Of a stretch of 64,000 bases of DNA, positions 45,512 to 54,611 are shown in pieces (position 1 is the stretch's first letter; every line of letters starts with the position of its first letter). The notes beneath the pieces are model-generated. The model was not told where the DNA came from, did no database searches, and was given only the letters and a program-made list of their open reading frames with translations. Source of the stretch: Pantoea sp. RIT-PI-b (GTDB lineage Bacteria > Pseudomonadota > Gammaproteobacteria > Enterobacterales > Enterobacteriaceae); assembly GCF_001187905.1 (NCBI RefSeq), contig NZ_LGIS01000020.1:1-64000 (forward strand). The letters run 5' to 3'. The position numbers were made by a program, and so were the translations under genes.

Positions 45512-46773
45512 TGTTTGCGCTCGTTGACGTGAACTCGTTTACGCCAGCTGCGAGACGGTTTTCAGGCCAGACTTGCGCGGTAAGCCGGTTCTGGTGCTGA
45601 GTAATAACGACGGCTGTGTCATTGCCCGTAGCGCCGAAGTCAAAGCGTTGAAAATCCCAATGGGAGCGCCTTACTTCAAGCTGAAGGATGAAATCAGGCA
45701 ACACAAAATTCACGTGTTCAGCAGCAACTATGCGCTGTACGCCGACATTTCGAACCGGGTTATGACAACGCTGGAGCAAATGGCGCCGTCAGTCGAGGTC
45801 TACTCAATCGACGAAGCATTCATGGACCTGACCGGCGTTCGCAATTGCCGGGTTCTGGAAGATTTCGGGCGTGAGGTGCGAGAGACGGTAAAGCGTAATA
45901 CTCACCTGACCGTAGGCGTCGGCATTGCACAGACTAAGACACTGGGCAAGCTCGCCAACTACGCTGCCAAAAAGTGGACACAGACCGGTGGAGTCGTTGA
46001 CCTGTCGAATGTCGATCGGCAGCGAAAGCTGATGGCTCTCGTTCCCGCAGAAGAGGTATGGGCGTTGGACGGCGCATCAGCAAGAAGCTCAACGCTATGA
46101 GTATCATCACCGCTAAAGACCTGTCAGAGCAAACCACCTACATTATCCGTAAACATTTCAATGTCGTACTTGAGCGCACGGTACGTGAGCTGCGCTGCGA
46201 GCCATGCCTCGAACTGGAAGAGTTCGAGCCAACAAAGCAGCAGATCGTTTGCTCTCGCTCGTTCGGCTCACGCATCACCGAGTACATGGATATGCGTCAG
46301 GCGGTTTGCTCCTATGCAGAACGCGCTGCCGAGAAGCTAAGAAGAGAGCGTCAGTATTGCAGTCAGGTAGCTGTATTCGTCAGAACCAGCCCTCATGCCG
46401 AGGGATAGGTGTTCTACGGCAATCAGGCAATGGGCAAGCTGCGCACTCCGACTAATGACACGCGAGACATCATCCGCGTTGCCATGCAGGGACTCGACCA
46501 CATATGGCGCGACGGGTGCCGGTATATGAAAGCAGGCGTGATGCTCGGCGACTTTTACAGTCAGGGCGTGTCTCTCAGCTCATTCTCTTTGATGAATTCA
46601 AACCACAGGCCAACAGCGAATCACTGATGCGTGTCATTGATGGCCTCAACCAGAGCGGGAAGGGTAAATTATGGTTTGCAGGACAGGGTATTCAGAAATC
46701 CTGGGAGATGAAGCGCGAAATGTTGTCGCCGGCATACACCACCAGACTATCAGACCTGCCCGTGGCGAAGTGA
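45511..46773 (+). pseudogene. umuC: umuC-like Y-family polymerase gene, heavily disrupted
   Basis: It encoded the catalytic subunit of an error-prone Pol V-type polymerase of ~420 aa. The start MFALVDVNSF is intact, but a T is missing near 45540 (F-Y junction). PVLVLSNNDGCVIARSAEVK and EVYSIDEAFMDLTG (catalytic DE) follow in the second frame. A G is missing near 46057 (EEVW/GVGRRISKK). TAG stops at 46406. Another shift near 46570 leads to the C-terminal LILFDEFKPQANSESLM. Four independent lesions show long-standing loss. Confidence 0.92.
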
Positions 46774-47069
46774 CGTTCCTGCTTCAGCCGCTACAGTACA
46801 TTTTATCTACCAGCGAAACTTCCAGCATGGTGGAGTTGAACGGCCGCAGGTGCATAGTCGATAAGCAGCGTTACTCGATAAACGGTGACACTGTGCTGAT
46901 AGATATGTCGGGAATGTATGAGTGGGCGATGATCATGATTAAGCCGCGTCGAATCATTACCGATGATGGCGCATTCCTGATGGATGACCTGCTGAAAGAT
47001 ATTGCAGTGGTGGGGGAAGTGACGCATGAAATCTCGACAGTGCATGAGGATGACAGGCCGACGATTTAA
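46770..47069 (+). CDS. Prophage protein of unknown function downstream of umuC
   Basis: A 99-aa protein, probable GTG start at 46770 overlapping the umuC stop (GTGA). It contains MVELNGRRCIVDKQRYSING and MYEWAMIMIKPRRIITDDG, and no signal peptide or membrane span. The frame is intact although umuC is ruined. A rho-independent terminator follows, making it the last gene of the SOS-boxed unit. I do not recognise the family. Confidence 0.6.
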   Translation: MTFLLQPLQYILSTSETSSMVELNGRRCIVDKQRYSINGDTVLIDMSGMYEWAMIMIKPRRIITDDGAFLMDDLLKDIAVVGEVTHEISTVHEDDRPTI

Positions 47070-47113
47070 TTGGCAATGTGATGAAATATCTTGAACCAAT
47101 TAGACACAAACTG

Positions 47114-47146
47114 AAAAGCCTCGGGCGTTAACCAGAGGCTTTTTCT
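47114..47146 (+). terminator. Terminator of the prophage SOS unit
   Basis: The stem AAAGCCTC/GAGGCTTT with a 12-base loop (47123-47134) is followed by TTTCTTT. It ends the 45272-47069 unit. Confidence 0.75.
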
Positions 47147-47162
47147 TTGCATCCAAGATGTA

Positions 47163-47180
47163 CGTGCATTTCACGTGCAC
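47163..47180. promoter_or_regulatory. Possible integrase arm-site pair (right)
   Basis: CGTGCAT at 47163-47169 and CGTGCAC at 47174-47180, 11 bp apart, the same spacing as the pair at 39310/39321 inside the other prophage end. Confidence 0.4.
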
Positions 47181-47275
47181 TATTTTGTACTTTTATGTAG
47201 TTAGTTGTCTCGCTGTAATCTTTGGAGTCAGGTTACAAGAGGGGGTTATCCACGAAACGTCCTACTTAGTATGGC

Positions 47276-47381
47276 GGGTGAGGGGGAATTGATTCGCGAC
47301 GCTCACCCTGCGGGCAGCGTCGCAGGCTCCGCTGTCCAACTGGCTGCGCCAGTTGTCGAACCCTGTCGGGGCTTCTCACCC
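47276..47381. repeat. Multi-hairpin element beside attR
   Basis: An outer pair GGGTGAG/CTCACCC (47276-47282, 47375-47381) encloses two perfect 8-bp hairpins: GCGACGCT/AGCGTCGC (47296-47303, 47316-47323) and CAACTGGC/GCCAGTTG with a TGC loop (47337-47355). The left part also looks like a degenerate tRNA-Ser 3' end (TGGCGGGTGAGGGGG then ATTG-ATTCG). It could be a structured RNA, an extra attachment remnant or a repeat element. No gene is credible in 47147-47392. Confidence 0.5.
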
Positions 47382-47392
47382 CCTCTCTCTGC

Positions 47393-47470
47393 AGAATAGG
47401 CAAAAAAAAAGTCTGAACGTAAGTTCAGACTCTTCTTTAGAATGTGGCGGTGAGAGGGGGATTCGAACCC
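47393..47470. repeat. attR: direct repeat within tRNA-Ser(GGA)
   Basis: The right copy of the ~78-bp prophage-flanking repeat. It includes the tRNA terminator and the last ~26 bases of the tRNA gene; beyond 47470 only this copy continues into a complete tRNA. Confidence 0.9.
47402..47431 (-). terminator. Terminator of tRNA-Ser
   Basis: The hairpin AGTCTGAAC-GTAA-GTTCAGACT is followed, on the minus strand, by nine T. The same hairpin is duplicated in attL at 39182-39210. Confidence 0.88.
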
Positions 47471-47532
47471 CCGATACGTTGCCGTATACACACTTTCCAG
47501 GCGTGCTCCTTCAGCCACTCGGACACCTCACC
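47445..47532 (-). tRNA. serX: tRNA-Ser (anticodon GGA)
   Basis: An 88-nt class II tRNA with encoded CCA. The acceptor is GGTGAGG with ...CTCACC-G-CCA, anticodon loop CTGGAAA, a long variable arm (TGTATACGGCAACGTAT) and T-arm GGGGGTTCGAATCCCCC. It is nearly identical to E. coli serW/serX and reads UCC/UCU codons. The prophage occupies the sequence beyond its 3' end without damaging it. The name follows E. coli synteny near phoH. Confidence 0.96.
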
Positions 47533-47570
47533 ACATTTTTTTGCCAACCGCGCTGGGTCAACGGGGCGCT

Positions 47571-47599
47571 ACTATAGGGAGATCGCTGAAAAGGGTCAA
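47571..47599 (-). promoter_or_regulatory. tRNA-Ser promoter
   Basis: On the minus strand TTGACC and TATAGT are separated by exactly 17 bp, followed by a GC-rich discriminator (AGCGCCCCGTT), the pattern of stringently controlled stable-RNA promoters. Confidence 0.8.
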
Positions 47600-47674
47600 G
47601 CGCTATTTTCTCCTTTTGTTCTATCCGCTTAAGCTCTGAGCGGATTGCCTTTCCCCTGTTCAGAATGTCTGATT

Positions 47675-47714
47675 CTGTCATCAAACTATTCCTTTTCCGT
47701 CACAAAAATGTCAC
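47675..47714 (+). promoter_or_regulatory. Pho box region of phoA
   Basis: CCGTCACAAAAATGTCAC (47697-47714) matches the 18-bp PhoB box (two CTGTCAT-like halves with an A-rich spacer). A further CTGTCAT half-site at 47675-47681 lies two turns upstream. It starts about 65-100 bp before phoA. Confidence 0.75.
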
Positions 47715-47777
47715 CGCATTGTCGCAGACTTGTCTGCGGAAACATTTGGTTATATCTATGGATAAGGATGCTTATAA

Positions 47778-49184
47778 ATGAAACACATACCTCTCTTTAC
47801 GGTTACGCTGCTGGCTTCTCTGGTCGCGACGTCAGCAATGGCAGAAGAGTCCAATTATTCACGCGCCGCCACCGGTGATGTGACCGAACACGGCGGGGCG
47901 CGTCGTCTTACCGGCGATCAAACCGAGGCGCTGAAAGCCTCATTAATCAATAGCACCGCGAAAAACGTGATTTTGCTGATTGGTGACGGCATGGGCGATT
48001 CGGAAATTACTGCGGCACGCAACCAGGCGCGCGGCGCTGGCGGTTTCTTCCCTGGCCTGGATGCATTACCGCTCACCGGCCAATATACCCATTACTCGCT
48101 GGACAAGAAAACCCACAAGCCTAATTACGTGACGGATTCAGCTGCGTCGGCCACCGCGTGGGCTACCGGCACCAAATCCTACAACGGTGCGATTGGCGTC
48201 GATGTTAATGGCAAAGATCAGGTGACGATTCTTGAGTTGGCGAAAGCCGCCGGTAAAGCCACCGGCAACGTCTCGACCGCTGAACTGCAGGATGCCACGC
48301 CAGCTGCGTTAATGGCGCATGTCACCTCGCGCAAATGCTACGGCCCGGAGAAAACCAGCGAGCTGTGCCCGGGCAACGCGCTGGAGCAGGGCGGTAAAGG
48401 ATCGATTACTGAACAGATGCTGAAAACCCGCCCAGATGTCACGCTGGGCGGCGGTGCGAAATCCTTTAGCGAAACCGCGAAAGCCGGCGAGTATCAGGGC
48501 AAAACCCTGCGTGAACAGGCGCAGGCGCTGGGCTATCAGTGGATTGATAATCTGCAGGACATGAATGCCATTCAACAGGCCGATCAGAGCAAACCGGTTT
48601 TGGGTCTGTTCGCCGATGGCAACATGCCGGTGCGCTGGCAGGGACCAAAGGCCAGCTATCACGGCAACATTGATAAACCGGTGGTGACCTGCGAGGTGAA
48701 CAAAGATCGTCCGGCTTCCGTGCCGACGCTGGCGCAGATGACCAAAAAAGCCATCAATCTGCTGAGCACTAACGACAAAGGTTTCTTCTTGCAGGTGGAA
48801 GGTGCATCGATTGATAAGCAGGATCACGCGGCCAATCCGTGCGGTCAGATTGGTGAAACCGTCGATCTGGATGAAGCGGTGCAGGAAGCGCTGGCGTTTG
48901 CGCGCGAGCACGGCGATACGCTGGTGGTGGTGACCGCCGATCACGCCCACAGCAGCCAAATCGTGGAAAACGGCACCAAAGCGCCCGGTCTGACGCAAGC
49001 GGTGAATACCAAAGATGGCGCGGTGATGACCATCAGCTACGGCAATTCAGAAGAGGATTCGCAGGAGCACACCGGAACGCAGGTGCGCATCGCAGCGTAC
49101 GGTCCGCATGCGGCGAACGTGGTGGGATTAACCGATCAGACCGATCTGTTCTTTACCCTGAAGGACGCAATGGGACTTCAGTAA
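47778..49184 (+). CDS. phoA: Alkaline phosphatase PhoA
   Basis: A 468-aa periplasmic phosphomonoesterase: signal peptide (about 1-22, ending SAMA), then the metal/active-site core [28 protein letters not shown] follows with the nucleophile Ser121 of the precursor (Ser102 in E. coli mature numbering). HAHSSQIV and [16 protein letters not shown] carry the zinc ligands, and two Cys pairs fit the usual disulfides. It releases phosphate from organic esters during phosphate starvation, in line with the Pho box upstream. The E. coli gene lies elsewhere on the chromosome. Confidence 0.96.
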   Translation: MKHIPLFTVTLLASLVATSAMAEESNYSRAATGDVTEHGGARRLTGDQTEALKASLINSTAKNVILLIGDGMGDSEITAARNQARGAGGFFPGLDALPLTGQYTHYSLDKKTHKPNYVTDSAASATAWATGTKSYNGAIGVDVNGKDQVTILELAKAAGKATGNVSTAELQDATPAALMAHVTSRKCYGPEKTSELCPGNALEQGGKGSITEQMLKTRPDVTLGGGAKSFSETAKAGEYQGKTLREQAQALGYQWIDNLQDMNAIQQADQSKPVLGLFADGNMPVRWQGPKASYHGNIDKPVVTCEVNKDRPASVPTLAQMTKKAINLLSTNDKGFFLQVEGASIDKQDHAANPCGQIGETVDLDEAVQEALAFAREHGDTLVVVTADHAHSSQIVENGTKAPGLTQAVNTKDGAVMTISYGNSEEDSQEHTGTQVRIAAYGPHAANVVGLTDQTDLFFTLKDAMGLQ

Positions 49185-49195
49185 GGTGTTAAAAC

Positions 49196-49249
49196 GGTCG
49201 CCATAAATGGCGACCCTACGATTTTCGTAGTGTGCGCATTGATGCGCAC
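49196..49249. repeat. Two short palindromes between phoA and gap
   Basis: GGTCGCCATAAATGGCGACC (49196-49215) and GTGCGCATTGATGCGCAC (49232-49249) flank a small CTACG/CGTAG hairpin in the 71-bp space between convergent genes. They belong to the same families as 137 and 6054-6142 and may form a bidirectional transcript end. Confidence 0.8.
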
Positions 49250-49255
49250 CTAAAA

Positions 49256-50266
49256 TCACAATCCACGTTTCGCCATCAGGCGCGCTAAATCCACCAGACG
49301 ATTAGAGAAGCCCCATTCGTTGTCGTACCAGGCGAGGATTTTCACCAGATTGCCGCCAATCACCAGCGTCGAAAGCCCATCAATAATCGATGAACGGGCA
49401 TCGCCCTGATAATCGCTCGATACCAGCGGCTCGTCGCTGTATCCGAGAATCCCCTTCAGCGGACCTTCTGCCGCCGCGGCTTTAAAGGCGTTATTCACCT
49501 CTTCTGCAGTGACATCGCGTTTCAGCGTCACGGTTAAATCGACAATCGATACCACCGGCACCGGCACGCGCAGCGAATAGCCGGTCAAACGACCATCCAG
49601 CTCAGGAATCACCCGCCCCAGCGCCTTCGCCGCACCACTGGAGTAAGGCACAATCGACAGCGCCGCCGCCCGCGCACCGCGCAGATCTTTCTCTGGCTGA
49701 TCGTGCAGCACCTGGCTGTTGGTATAGGCGTGCGTGGTGTTCATTAACCCGTGCTCGATACCAAATGCCTGATGCAGCACCGCCGCCGCCGGCGCTAAGC
49801 CATTAGTGGTACAGCTGCCGTTACTCACCACAAAGTGCTGCTGCGGATCGTAGCGTTGATCGTTAACGCCCAGCACAATGGTCAGGTCGTCATTTTTACC
49901 GGGCGCGGAGATAATCACGCGTTTGGCGCCGCCGCTGGTGATATGCACGGCGGCTTTGTCGCGCTCGGTAAAGAAGCCGGTGGCTTCAATCACGATATCG
50001 ACGCCGACATCCTGCCAGCGAATATTGGCCGGATCGCGCTCGCTGAAGACGCGCACAGATTTGCCATCAATACGCAGTTCGCCTTCACCCGCTTCTACTT
50101 CAGCGGGCAAGCGGCCGAGCAGCGAGTCGTGTTTCAGCAGATGGGCGAGGGTTTTGCTGTCAGTGAGATCGTTAATGGCGACGATTTCAATATCGTCGCT
50201 GCCGAGTGCTGCGCGAAAAACGTTACGTCCGATACGGCCAAAGCCGTTAATGCCGATCTTAGTCAT
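49256..50266 (-). CDS. Glyceraldehyde-3-phosphate dehydrogenase paralogue
   Basis: A 336-aa class I GAPDH: NAD-binding IGINGFGRIGRNVFRA, catalytic Cys152 in SNGSCTTNG, the His in NTTHAYTNSQ, and phosphate-binding residues near RGARAAALSIVPYSSGAAK. The usual active-site sequence is SNASCTTN, so Ala is replaced by Gly here. It is unlike the highly conserved housekeeping GapA, so probably a second isozyme. A strong ribosome site (AAAAGGAG) precedes the ATG. A GlxA-like regulator lies 78 bp upstream on the same strand. Confidence 0.93.
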   Translation of the reverse strand: MTKIGINGFGRIGRNVFRAALGSDDIEIVAINDLTDSKTLAHLLKHDSLLGRLPAEVEAGEGELRIDGKSVRVFSERDPANIRWQDVGVDIVIEATGFFTERDKAAVHITSGGAKRVIISAPGKNDDLTIVLGVNDQRYDPQQHFVVSNGSCTTNGLAPAAAVLHQAFGIEHGLMNTTHAYTNSQVLHDQPEKDLRGARAAALSIVPYSSGAAKALGRVIPELDGRLTGYSLRVPVPVVSIVDLTVTLKRDVTAEEVNNAFKAAAAEGPLKGILGYSDEPLVSSDYQGDARSSIIDGLSTLVIGGNLVKILAWYDNEWGFSNRLVDLARLMAKRGL

Positions 50267-50344
50267 GATTGACTCCTTTTCCGATTATGCTGGAGTCACT
50301 CTAGGCCGATGGCGCGTTGGCGTAAACGCCAAATAACGATCACT

Positions 50345-51325
50345 TTACGCCAACTTTTTGCAGTGAAAGCGCTGGCGATATTCGCCTGGCGTGAGATGCA
50401 GCTGACGTTCAAAGCAGCGACGTAGATTGATGCTGCTGCCAAAGCCGGTCGCCAGCGCGATGCGTTCAAGCGTGTCATGAGTTTGTTCTAAACGCTCACG
50501 CGCGGCGGCGAGACGCGCTTCTGCCACATAGCGCGCGGGCGGTGCGCCGGTTTCGCGGGTGAAAACGCGGGTGAAATTACGCGGACTCATGGCGACGCGC
50601 TCGGCCAGCTTCTCCACCGCCAGGTCCTCGGCGAGGTTGGCGCGGATCCAGCGTTGCAGTTCACTGATTGGGCCGATGCCGCTCGGCGATTGCAGATGGA
50701 AGCGGCTGAACTGCATCTGCCCGCCGGGACGGCGCAGATACATCACCATGTCCTGCGCAATATTGCGCGCTACGCTGAAGCCGCAATCCGCTTCCACCAG
50801 CGCCAGCGTCAGGTCAAAGCCGGAGCTGACGCCGCCGGAGGTCCAGATCGGACCATCCTGAATATACAGCGGACCGCCCTCCACCTGGATCTGCGGAAAA
50901 CGCGCTTGCAGGGTATCGAGCAGGCGCCAGTGCGTGGTGGCGCGGCGACCCTCCAGCAGGCCCGCTTCGGCCAGCAGCATCGCGCCGCCGCACACCGAAA
51001 CCACGCGGCGCGCCTGCGGTGCCGCCAGCTTAACGAAATCGACCACCATATTGCCCTCTTCAGCGCTGTCGCCGCGTCCGGTGATCATAATGGTGTCCCA
51101 GGCGGTGCGCGGATCAACGTCCGCCAGTTTTAGGTCGGCTAACAGGTTGAGGCCGGATTGACCGTGGATCACCTGATGCGATTGGGTGGTGGCGAGGCTA
51201 ACGCGATAGCGTGGTTGATCGACGCCCGCCGGTAAATGCTGATTGGCGCGCATCAGGATATCGGCGATGCCCGCCGCTTCGAACAGCATGCCGCCGTCGG
51301 GCACAATAATCAGAAAGGTTTTCAT
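50345..51325 (-). CDS. GlxA-family regulator (DJ-1/PfpI + AraC HTH)
   Basis: A 326-aa two-domain regulator. The N-terminal amidotransferase-like DJ-1/PfpI fold has VVSVCGGAMLLAEAG with the elbow Cys. The C-terminal AraC double HTH (VEKLAERVAMSPRNFTRVFT and LERIALATGFGSSINLRRCF) precedes LTPGEYRQRF. Such proteins sense small metabolites and activate nearby genes; the GAPDH paralogue downstream on the same strand is the nearest candidate. The start MKTFLIIVPDGGMLFEAAG fits the family despite a weak ribosome site. Confidence 0.92.
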   Translation of the reverse strand: MKTFLIIVPDGGMLFEAAGIADILMRANQHLPAGVDQPRYRVSLATTQSHQVIHGQSGLNLLADLKLADVDPRTAWDTIMITGRGDSAEEGNMVVDFVKLAAPQARRVVSVCGGAMLLAEAGLLEGRRATTHWRLLDTLQARFPQIQVEGGPLYIQDGPIWTSGGVSSGFDLTLALVEADCGFSVARNIAQDMVMYLRRPGGQMQFSRFHLQSPSGIGPISELQRWIRANLAEDLAVEKLAERVAMSPRNFTRVFTRETGAPPARYVAEARLAAARERLEQTHDTLERIALATGFGSSINLRRCFERQLHLTPGEYRQRFHCKKLA

Positions 51326-51392
51326 GGCGTAAAAAAGACACTTTAACGAAATAAGCCAAAGTGTCGCATGAAGTCAATCTTTTGCACAATCT

Positions 51393-51432
51393 GTAGCGGC
51401 GCAATTTATTGCGCAATAAATTGCGCCGCTAC
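51393..51432. repeat. Perfect 40-bp palindrome
   Basis: Two exact 20-base complementary arms with no loop (left arm GTAGCGGCGCAATTTATTGC). It lies between the GlxA-type gene start and the stop of the DszC-like gene. GC-rich outer and AT-rich inner parts resemble the dispersed palindromes elsewhere in the window, but the core (GCGCAATTTATTGC) is a third type. Confidence 0.9.
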
Positions 51433-51457
51433 GGGATGATGAGGTTATCAATATCGA

Positions 51458-52693
51458 TTAGACAGCGGAATTATCCGCCACACCAATCCGCCACTGCTCC
51501 GGCGGTAGAGTGCCATTCACCGCAAAATCCCCAACGATGCGATCTTTGTAAATACGTGGATTGTGTGACGAAAGGGTACGTGCATTGCGCCAGAAGCGAT
51601 CCAGCGCCAGCGGTTTCAGCGTCGCGGATGCGCCTAACGCATCGAACAGCGTCGAGCTGGCATTAAGCAGCAGATCGCTCACCACATTGAGCGACTGCGA
51701 GACTTCCAGCTCGGCAATCGCCACCGCCTGGTTTTCCTGTTCCTGATCGCCGCTCAGGTGCGCATCAAACGCGCGTTGCACCGCGCTGGCGGCGTGCAGC
51801 ACTATCGCGCCGCTGCTGTAGGCCGCACCGCGCAGGCGTCCAACCACCTGTAAAACCTGCGCATCCTGAGCGGCACGCGGCGCATTACCGTTACTGTAAG
51901 TGCGCGTGCGCGCAGCCACCTGCTGCGCCACTTCACCGCTCTGCGCGCGGCCAATGCCGGCCAGCGTTGCCAGATGGATCAGCTGGTAGAACGCCGGTGA
52001 ATAGCGGAAATGCACCTCTTCGTTGAGGTCATCGGCGCCGATGGCCACCTTGTCGAAAATCGCCGTGCCGCTGGCGGTCAGCGTCTGGCCAAAGCCATTC
52101 CAGTCATCCAGCACCGTCACGCCAGGCGCGTTGCGCGCAACGGTAACCGACACGCCTTTGCCATTTTCATCGGTGATGCCAACGTCGATCCAGTCCGCAT
52201 ACAGCGAACCGGTGGTGTAAAATTTCCGGCCGTTTAGCTGCCAGCGGTCGTCGTGGCGCTCGATGCGCGTAGAGAATTCAGACTGGCGCGCATCGCCGGT
52301 TTCGCTCCACGCCGGGCCGACAATTTCGCCACGTCCCAGTCGTGTCAGCCACGTCTCCCGATAGCTGCTGCTGGCGCTGTTCAGCACATTTTCGACAAAG
52401 CCGAGATGACCGCGAATCGACTGCACCAGATTGGAATCCGCCTCGCCGAGTTCAATCAGCAGATTAAACAGCTCCGGCAGCGTGGCGCCAAGTCCACCGG
52501 CGCTCTCCGGCACCCGCAGCGCGGTGAAGCCACTCTGCTTTAGCCAGGCGATCTGCTCCAGCGGCAGTTGACGCTGCAGTTCACGCTCAATCGCGCCTGC
52601 ACGGATTTTCTCAAACAGCGGACGAAAGCGCTCCGCCAGCTGTTCATAACGGGATGACGGACCCGCCCCCCAACCTGATTCGATTTGCGACAT
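51458..52693 (-). CDS. Acyl-CoA dehydrogenase-like flavin monooxygenase (DszC/SfnB type)
   Basis: A 411-aa protein with the acyl-CoA dehydrogenase fold: LRVPESAGGLGATLPELFNL, GPAWSETG, then WQLNGRKFYTTGSLYADW. HNPRIYKDRIVGDFAVNGTL near the C-terminus is typical of DszC/SfnB/DibA-like flavoproteins, which oxygenate sulfur compounds with reduced FMN instead of dehydrogenating CoA esters. The ATG at 52693 was chosen over the TTG at 52711. It is divergent from the ABC importer operon, together forming a likely sulfur-source scavenging locus. Confidence 0.87.
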   Translation of the reverse strand: MSQIESGWGAGPSSRYEQLAERFRPLFEKIRAGAIERELQRQLPLEQIAWLKQSGFTALRVPESAGGLGATLPELFNLLIELGEADSNLVQSIRGHLGFVENVLNSASSSYRETWLTRLGRGEIVGPAWSETGDARQSEFSTRIERHDDRWQLNGRKFYTTGSLYADWIDVGITDENGKGVSVTVARNAPGVTVLDDWNGFGQTLTASGTAIFDKVAIGADDLNEEVHFRYSPAFYQLIHLATLAGIGRAQSGEVAQQVAARTRTYSNGNAPRAAQDAQVLQVVGRLRGAAYSSGAIVLHAASAVQRAFDAHLSGDQEQENQAVAIAELEVSQSLNVVSDLLLNASSTLFDALGASATLKPLALDRFWRNARTLSSHNPRIYKDRIVGDFAVNGTLPPEQWRIGVADNSAV

Positions 52694-52997
52694 GACGCGG
52701 CTCTCCAGCAAAGAAATTTGCCTTCACTATGTCATCGCCGTCGGGCGCTAAATAATGCTTTTTCTCACTAAGCTATTTCACTGGCTAGCTATCAAAACGC
52801 TATTTCACTATGTGGAACAATAAATCCGCTTTCGCATATTCACTGCCGATATTGTTATTTGCCGCGCTGATTATCTGTGCTCTATTCAAACGCTATTCCA
52901 AAAAGCACCCATTAAATTTCCAGATAATATCATTTCACGCGGAATAGGTCCGCGGGGGAAATAGATGATTGGCTTGCATTAGGGAAACGGTAGAAAA
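52694..52997. promoter_or_regulatory. Divergent promoter region of the scavenging locus
   Basis: A 304-bp AT-rich space between divergent genes. It contains GCTATTTCAC twice, 30 bp apart (about 52770 and 52800), and related CGCTATTCC farther on. These could be activator sites (in E. coli such loci use CysB/Cbl), but no consensus can be confirmed by eye. No gene was seen. Confidence 0.45.
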
Positions 52998-54611
52998 ATG
53001 ATCTCAAAGCCCATTCAGCGATTAATCATTCCAATAATGGCGGCACTCAGCGGTGCGGCGCTGCTGCATAACGCCAGCGCCGCGACCTCGGCACCGACAA
53101 GCAGCGACGGTACATTAGTCTATCTGCACGAGCAGGAGCCGCCTTGCTTGTGGGGCGGATGGGTGCAGCAAGCGTATTTGTCGCGTCAGGTATTTGATTA
53201 TTTAGTCAGTTATGACAACGGACAAATTCGGCCGTGGCTGGCTTCCAGTTGGAGTGAATCCGCCGATCGTAAAACTATTACTTTTCATTTACGTCATGAC
53301 GTGAAATTTACCGATGGCGATATATTTAATGCCGATGCGGTGATAGCGAATTATCCAGCGTGGCAAAAAGGAATTGGCTGGCACGGATTCACTTATATGA
53401 CCGGATTTACCAAAGTCGATGATTATACCGTGGCGCTGCATTTATCTGAGCCCAATCCGGAAATATATAATGTGCTGGCAAATGGTCATTATGGTTTTCA
53501 ATCGCCGGATTCGCTGGCGCATAACAGCAGCGAACAGAAGTGTTTACGCCCGGTGGGTACCGGCCCCTGGAAAGTGGCGCGCTGGGTACGCGGCGATGGT
53601 ATCAGCTTTGTGCGCAACGATGATTATCGCTGGGCGCCGCCGAATGCGCACCACAACGGCCCGGCCTATATCAAACATCTGGAGTGGAAATTTGTGCCGG
53701 ATGCCACCACGCGCTGGGGCGCGCTGGTCAGCGGCGGTGCGGATGTCATCTATCAGCCGCCGTCGGCGCAGTGGCAGGCACTGCAGCACCAATATCAAAC
53801 GCTGTCGTATGTCGCCACCGGGCGGCCGCAGGCCTTCTCCTTTAATGTGCAGCGCGGTCCGTTCACCGATCGGCGCGTGCGTCAGGCATTTGCCTACGCG
53901 CTGGACCGCAAGCAGATCGTCAAAACCGTATTTAAAGGCGCGGTGCCGTATGAGGGCAACGGCTCGCTGAGTAAAAGCACGCCGCTCTATCTGAATGTTG
54001 ACGATCGCTACTCGCTGAACATTGCCAAAGCCAATCAGCTGCTGGATCAAGCGGGCTGGACCGGGCGCGATGCCGCCGGTTATCGCACCAAAGACGGTCA
54101 AACGCTGGATGCCCGCTTGCCATTTATCCAGGCGATTATCGACCAGGAGGGCGCGCTGATGCTGCAGGCGGTGCAGGATCAGGTCAAGCGCGTCGGCATC
54201 AAGCTGGATCTGATTCCGCTGACGCAAACCGAAGGCTTTGCCGGTGCGCGTTCGCGTCCGGCGGATAAGGAAATCAGCTTTGGCTACTGGGTGTGGCCAT
54301 CGCCTAATATCCTCGACATCGTCTACAACCATGCGCTGAACGGCGCGTTCAACGGCAACAACACCAGCTTTTTCAACAATCCCGAGGTGGAAGCGCAAAT
54401 CCTTGATGCACAGCGCGAGCCCAATCCCCAGCTGCGCCAGCAGAAGTTCGACGTGCTGCAAAAGTGGTTTGACGATCAGGCGATTGCCATCGGCGGCTAC
54501 AACTTCACCTACAACGTCGCCATCGCCCATAACATCCGCGGGCTTTGGCAGGATCAGGGCAACGGATTGCTGAACTTTAACGATGCGTACTTCGTGCAGG
54601 AGAAGCCATGA
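52998..54611 (+). CDS. ABC importer substrate-binding protein (SBP_bac_5)
   Basis: A 537-aa periplasmic binding protein of the dipeptide/nickel/glutathione cluster. The signal peptide covers about residues 1-28 (...NASAA). GTLVYLHEQEPPCLWGGW, WSESADRKTITFHLRHDVKF and DGQTLDARLPF are typical family segments. It captures the substrate and delivers it to the permeases encoded next. Its stop overlaps the permease start (ATGA). In related loci the ligand is thought to be an organosulfur or chelate compound; this is not evident from sequence. Confidence 0.92.
   Translation: MISKPIQRLIIPIMAALSGAALLHNASAATSAPTSSDGTLVYLHEQEPPCLWGGWVQQAYLSRQVFDYLVSYDNGQIRPWLASSWSESADRKTITFHLRHDVKFTDGDIFNADAVIANYPAWQKGIGWHGFTYMTGFTKVDDYTVALHLSEPNPEIYNVLANGHYGFQSPDSLAHNSSEQKCLRPVGTGPWKVARWVRGDGISFVRNDDYRWAPPNAHHNGPAYIKHLEWKFVPDATTRWGALVSGGADVIYQPPSAQWQALQHQYQTLSYVATGRPQAFSFNVQRGPFTDRRVRQAFAYALDRKQIVKTVFKGAVPYEGNGSLSKSTPLYLNVDDRYSLNIAKANQLLDQAGWTGRDAAGYRTKDGQTLDARLPFIQAIIDQEGALMLQAVQDQVKRVGIKLDLIPLTQTEGFAGARSRPADKEISFGYWVWPSPNILDIVYNHALNGAFNGNNTSFFNNPEVEAQILDAQREPNPQLRQQKFDVLQKWFDDQAIAIGGYNFTYNVAIAHNIRGLWQDQGNGLLNFNDAYFVQEKP

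Noticed and set aside
47205..47399. 64-codon plus-strand frame left of attR
   Set aside because: Open only because it crosses the hairpin-rich element; no ribosome site or domain.
53544..54530. 328-codon minus-strand frame
   Set aside because: Antisense to the substrate-binding protein gene; high GC third positions keep the opposite frame open.
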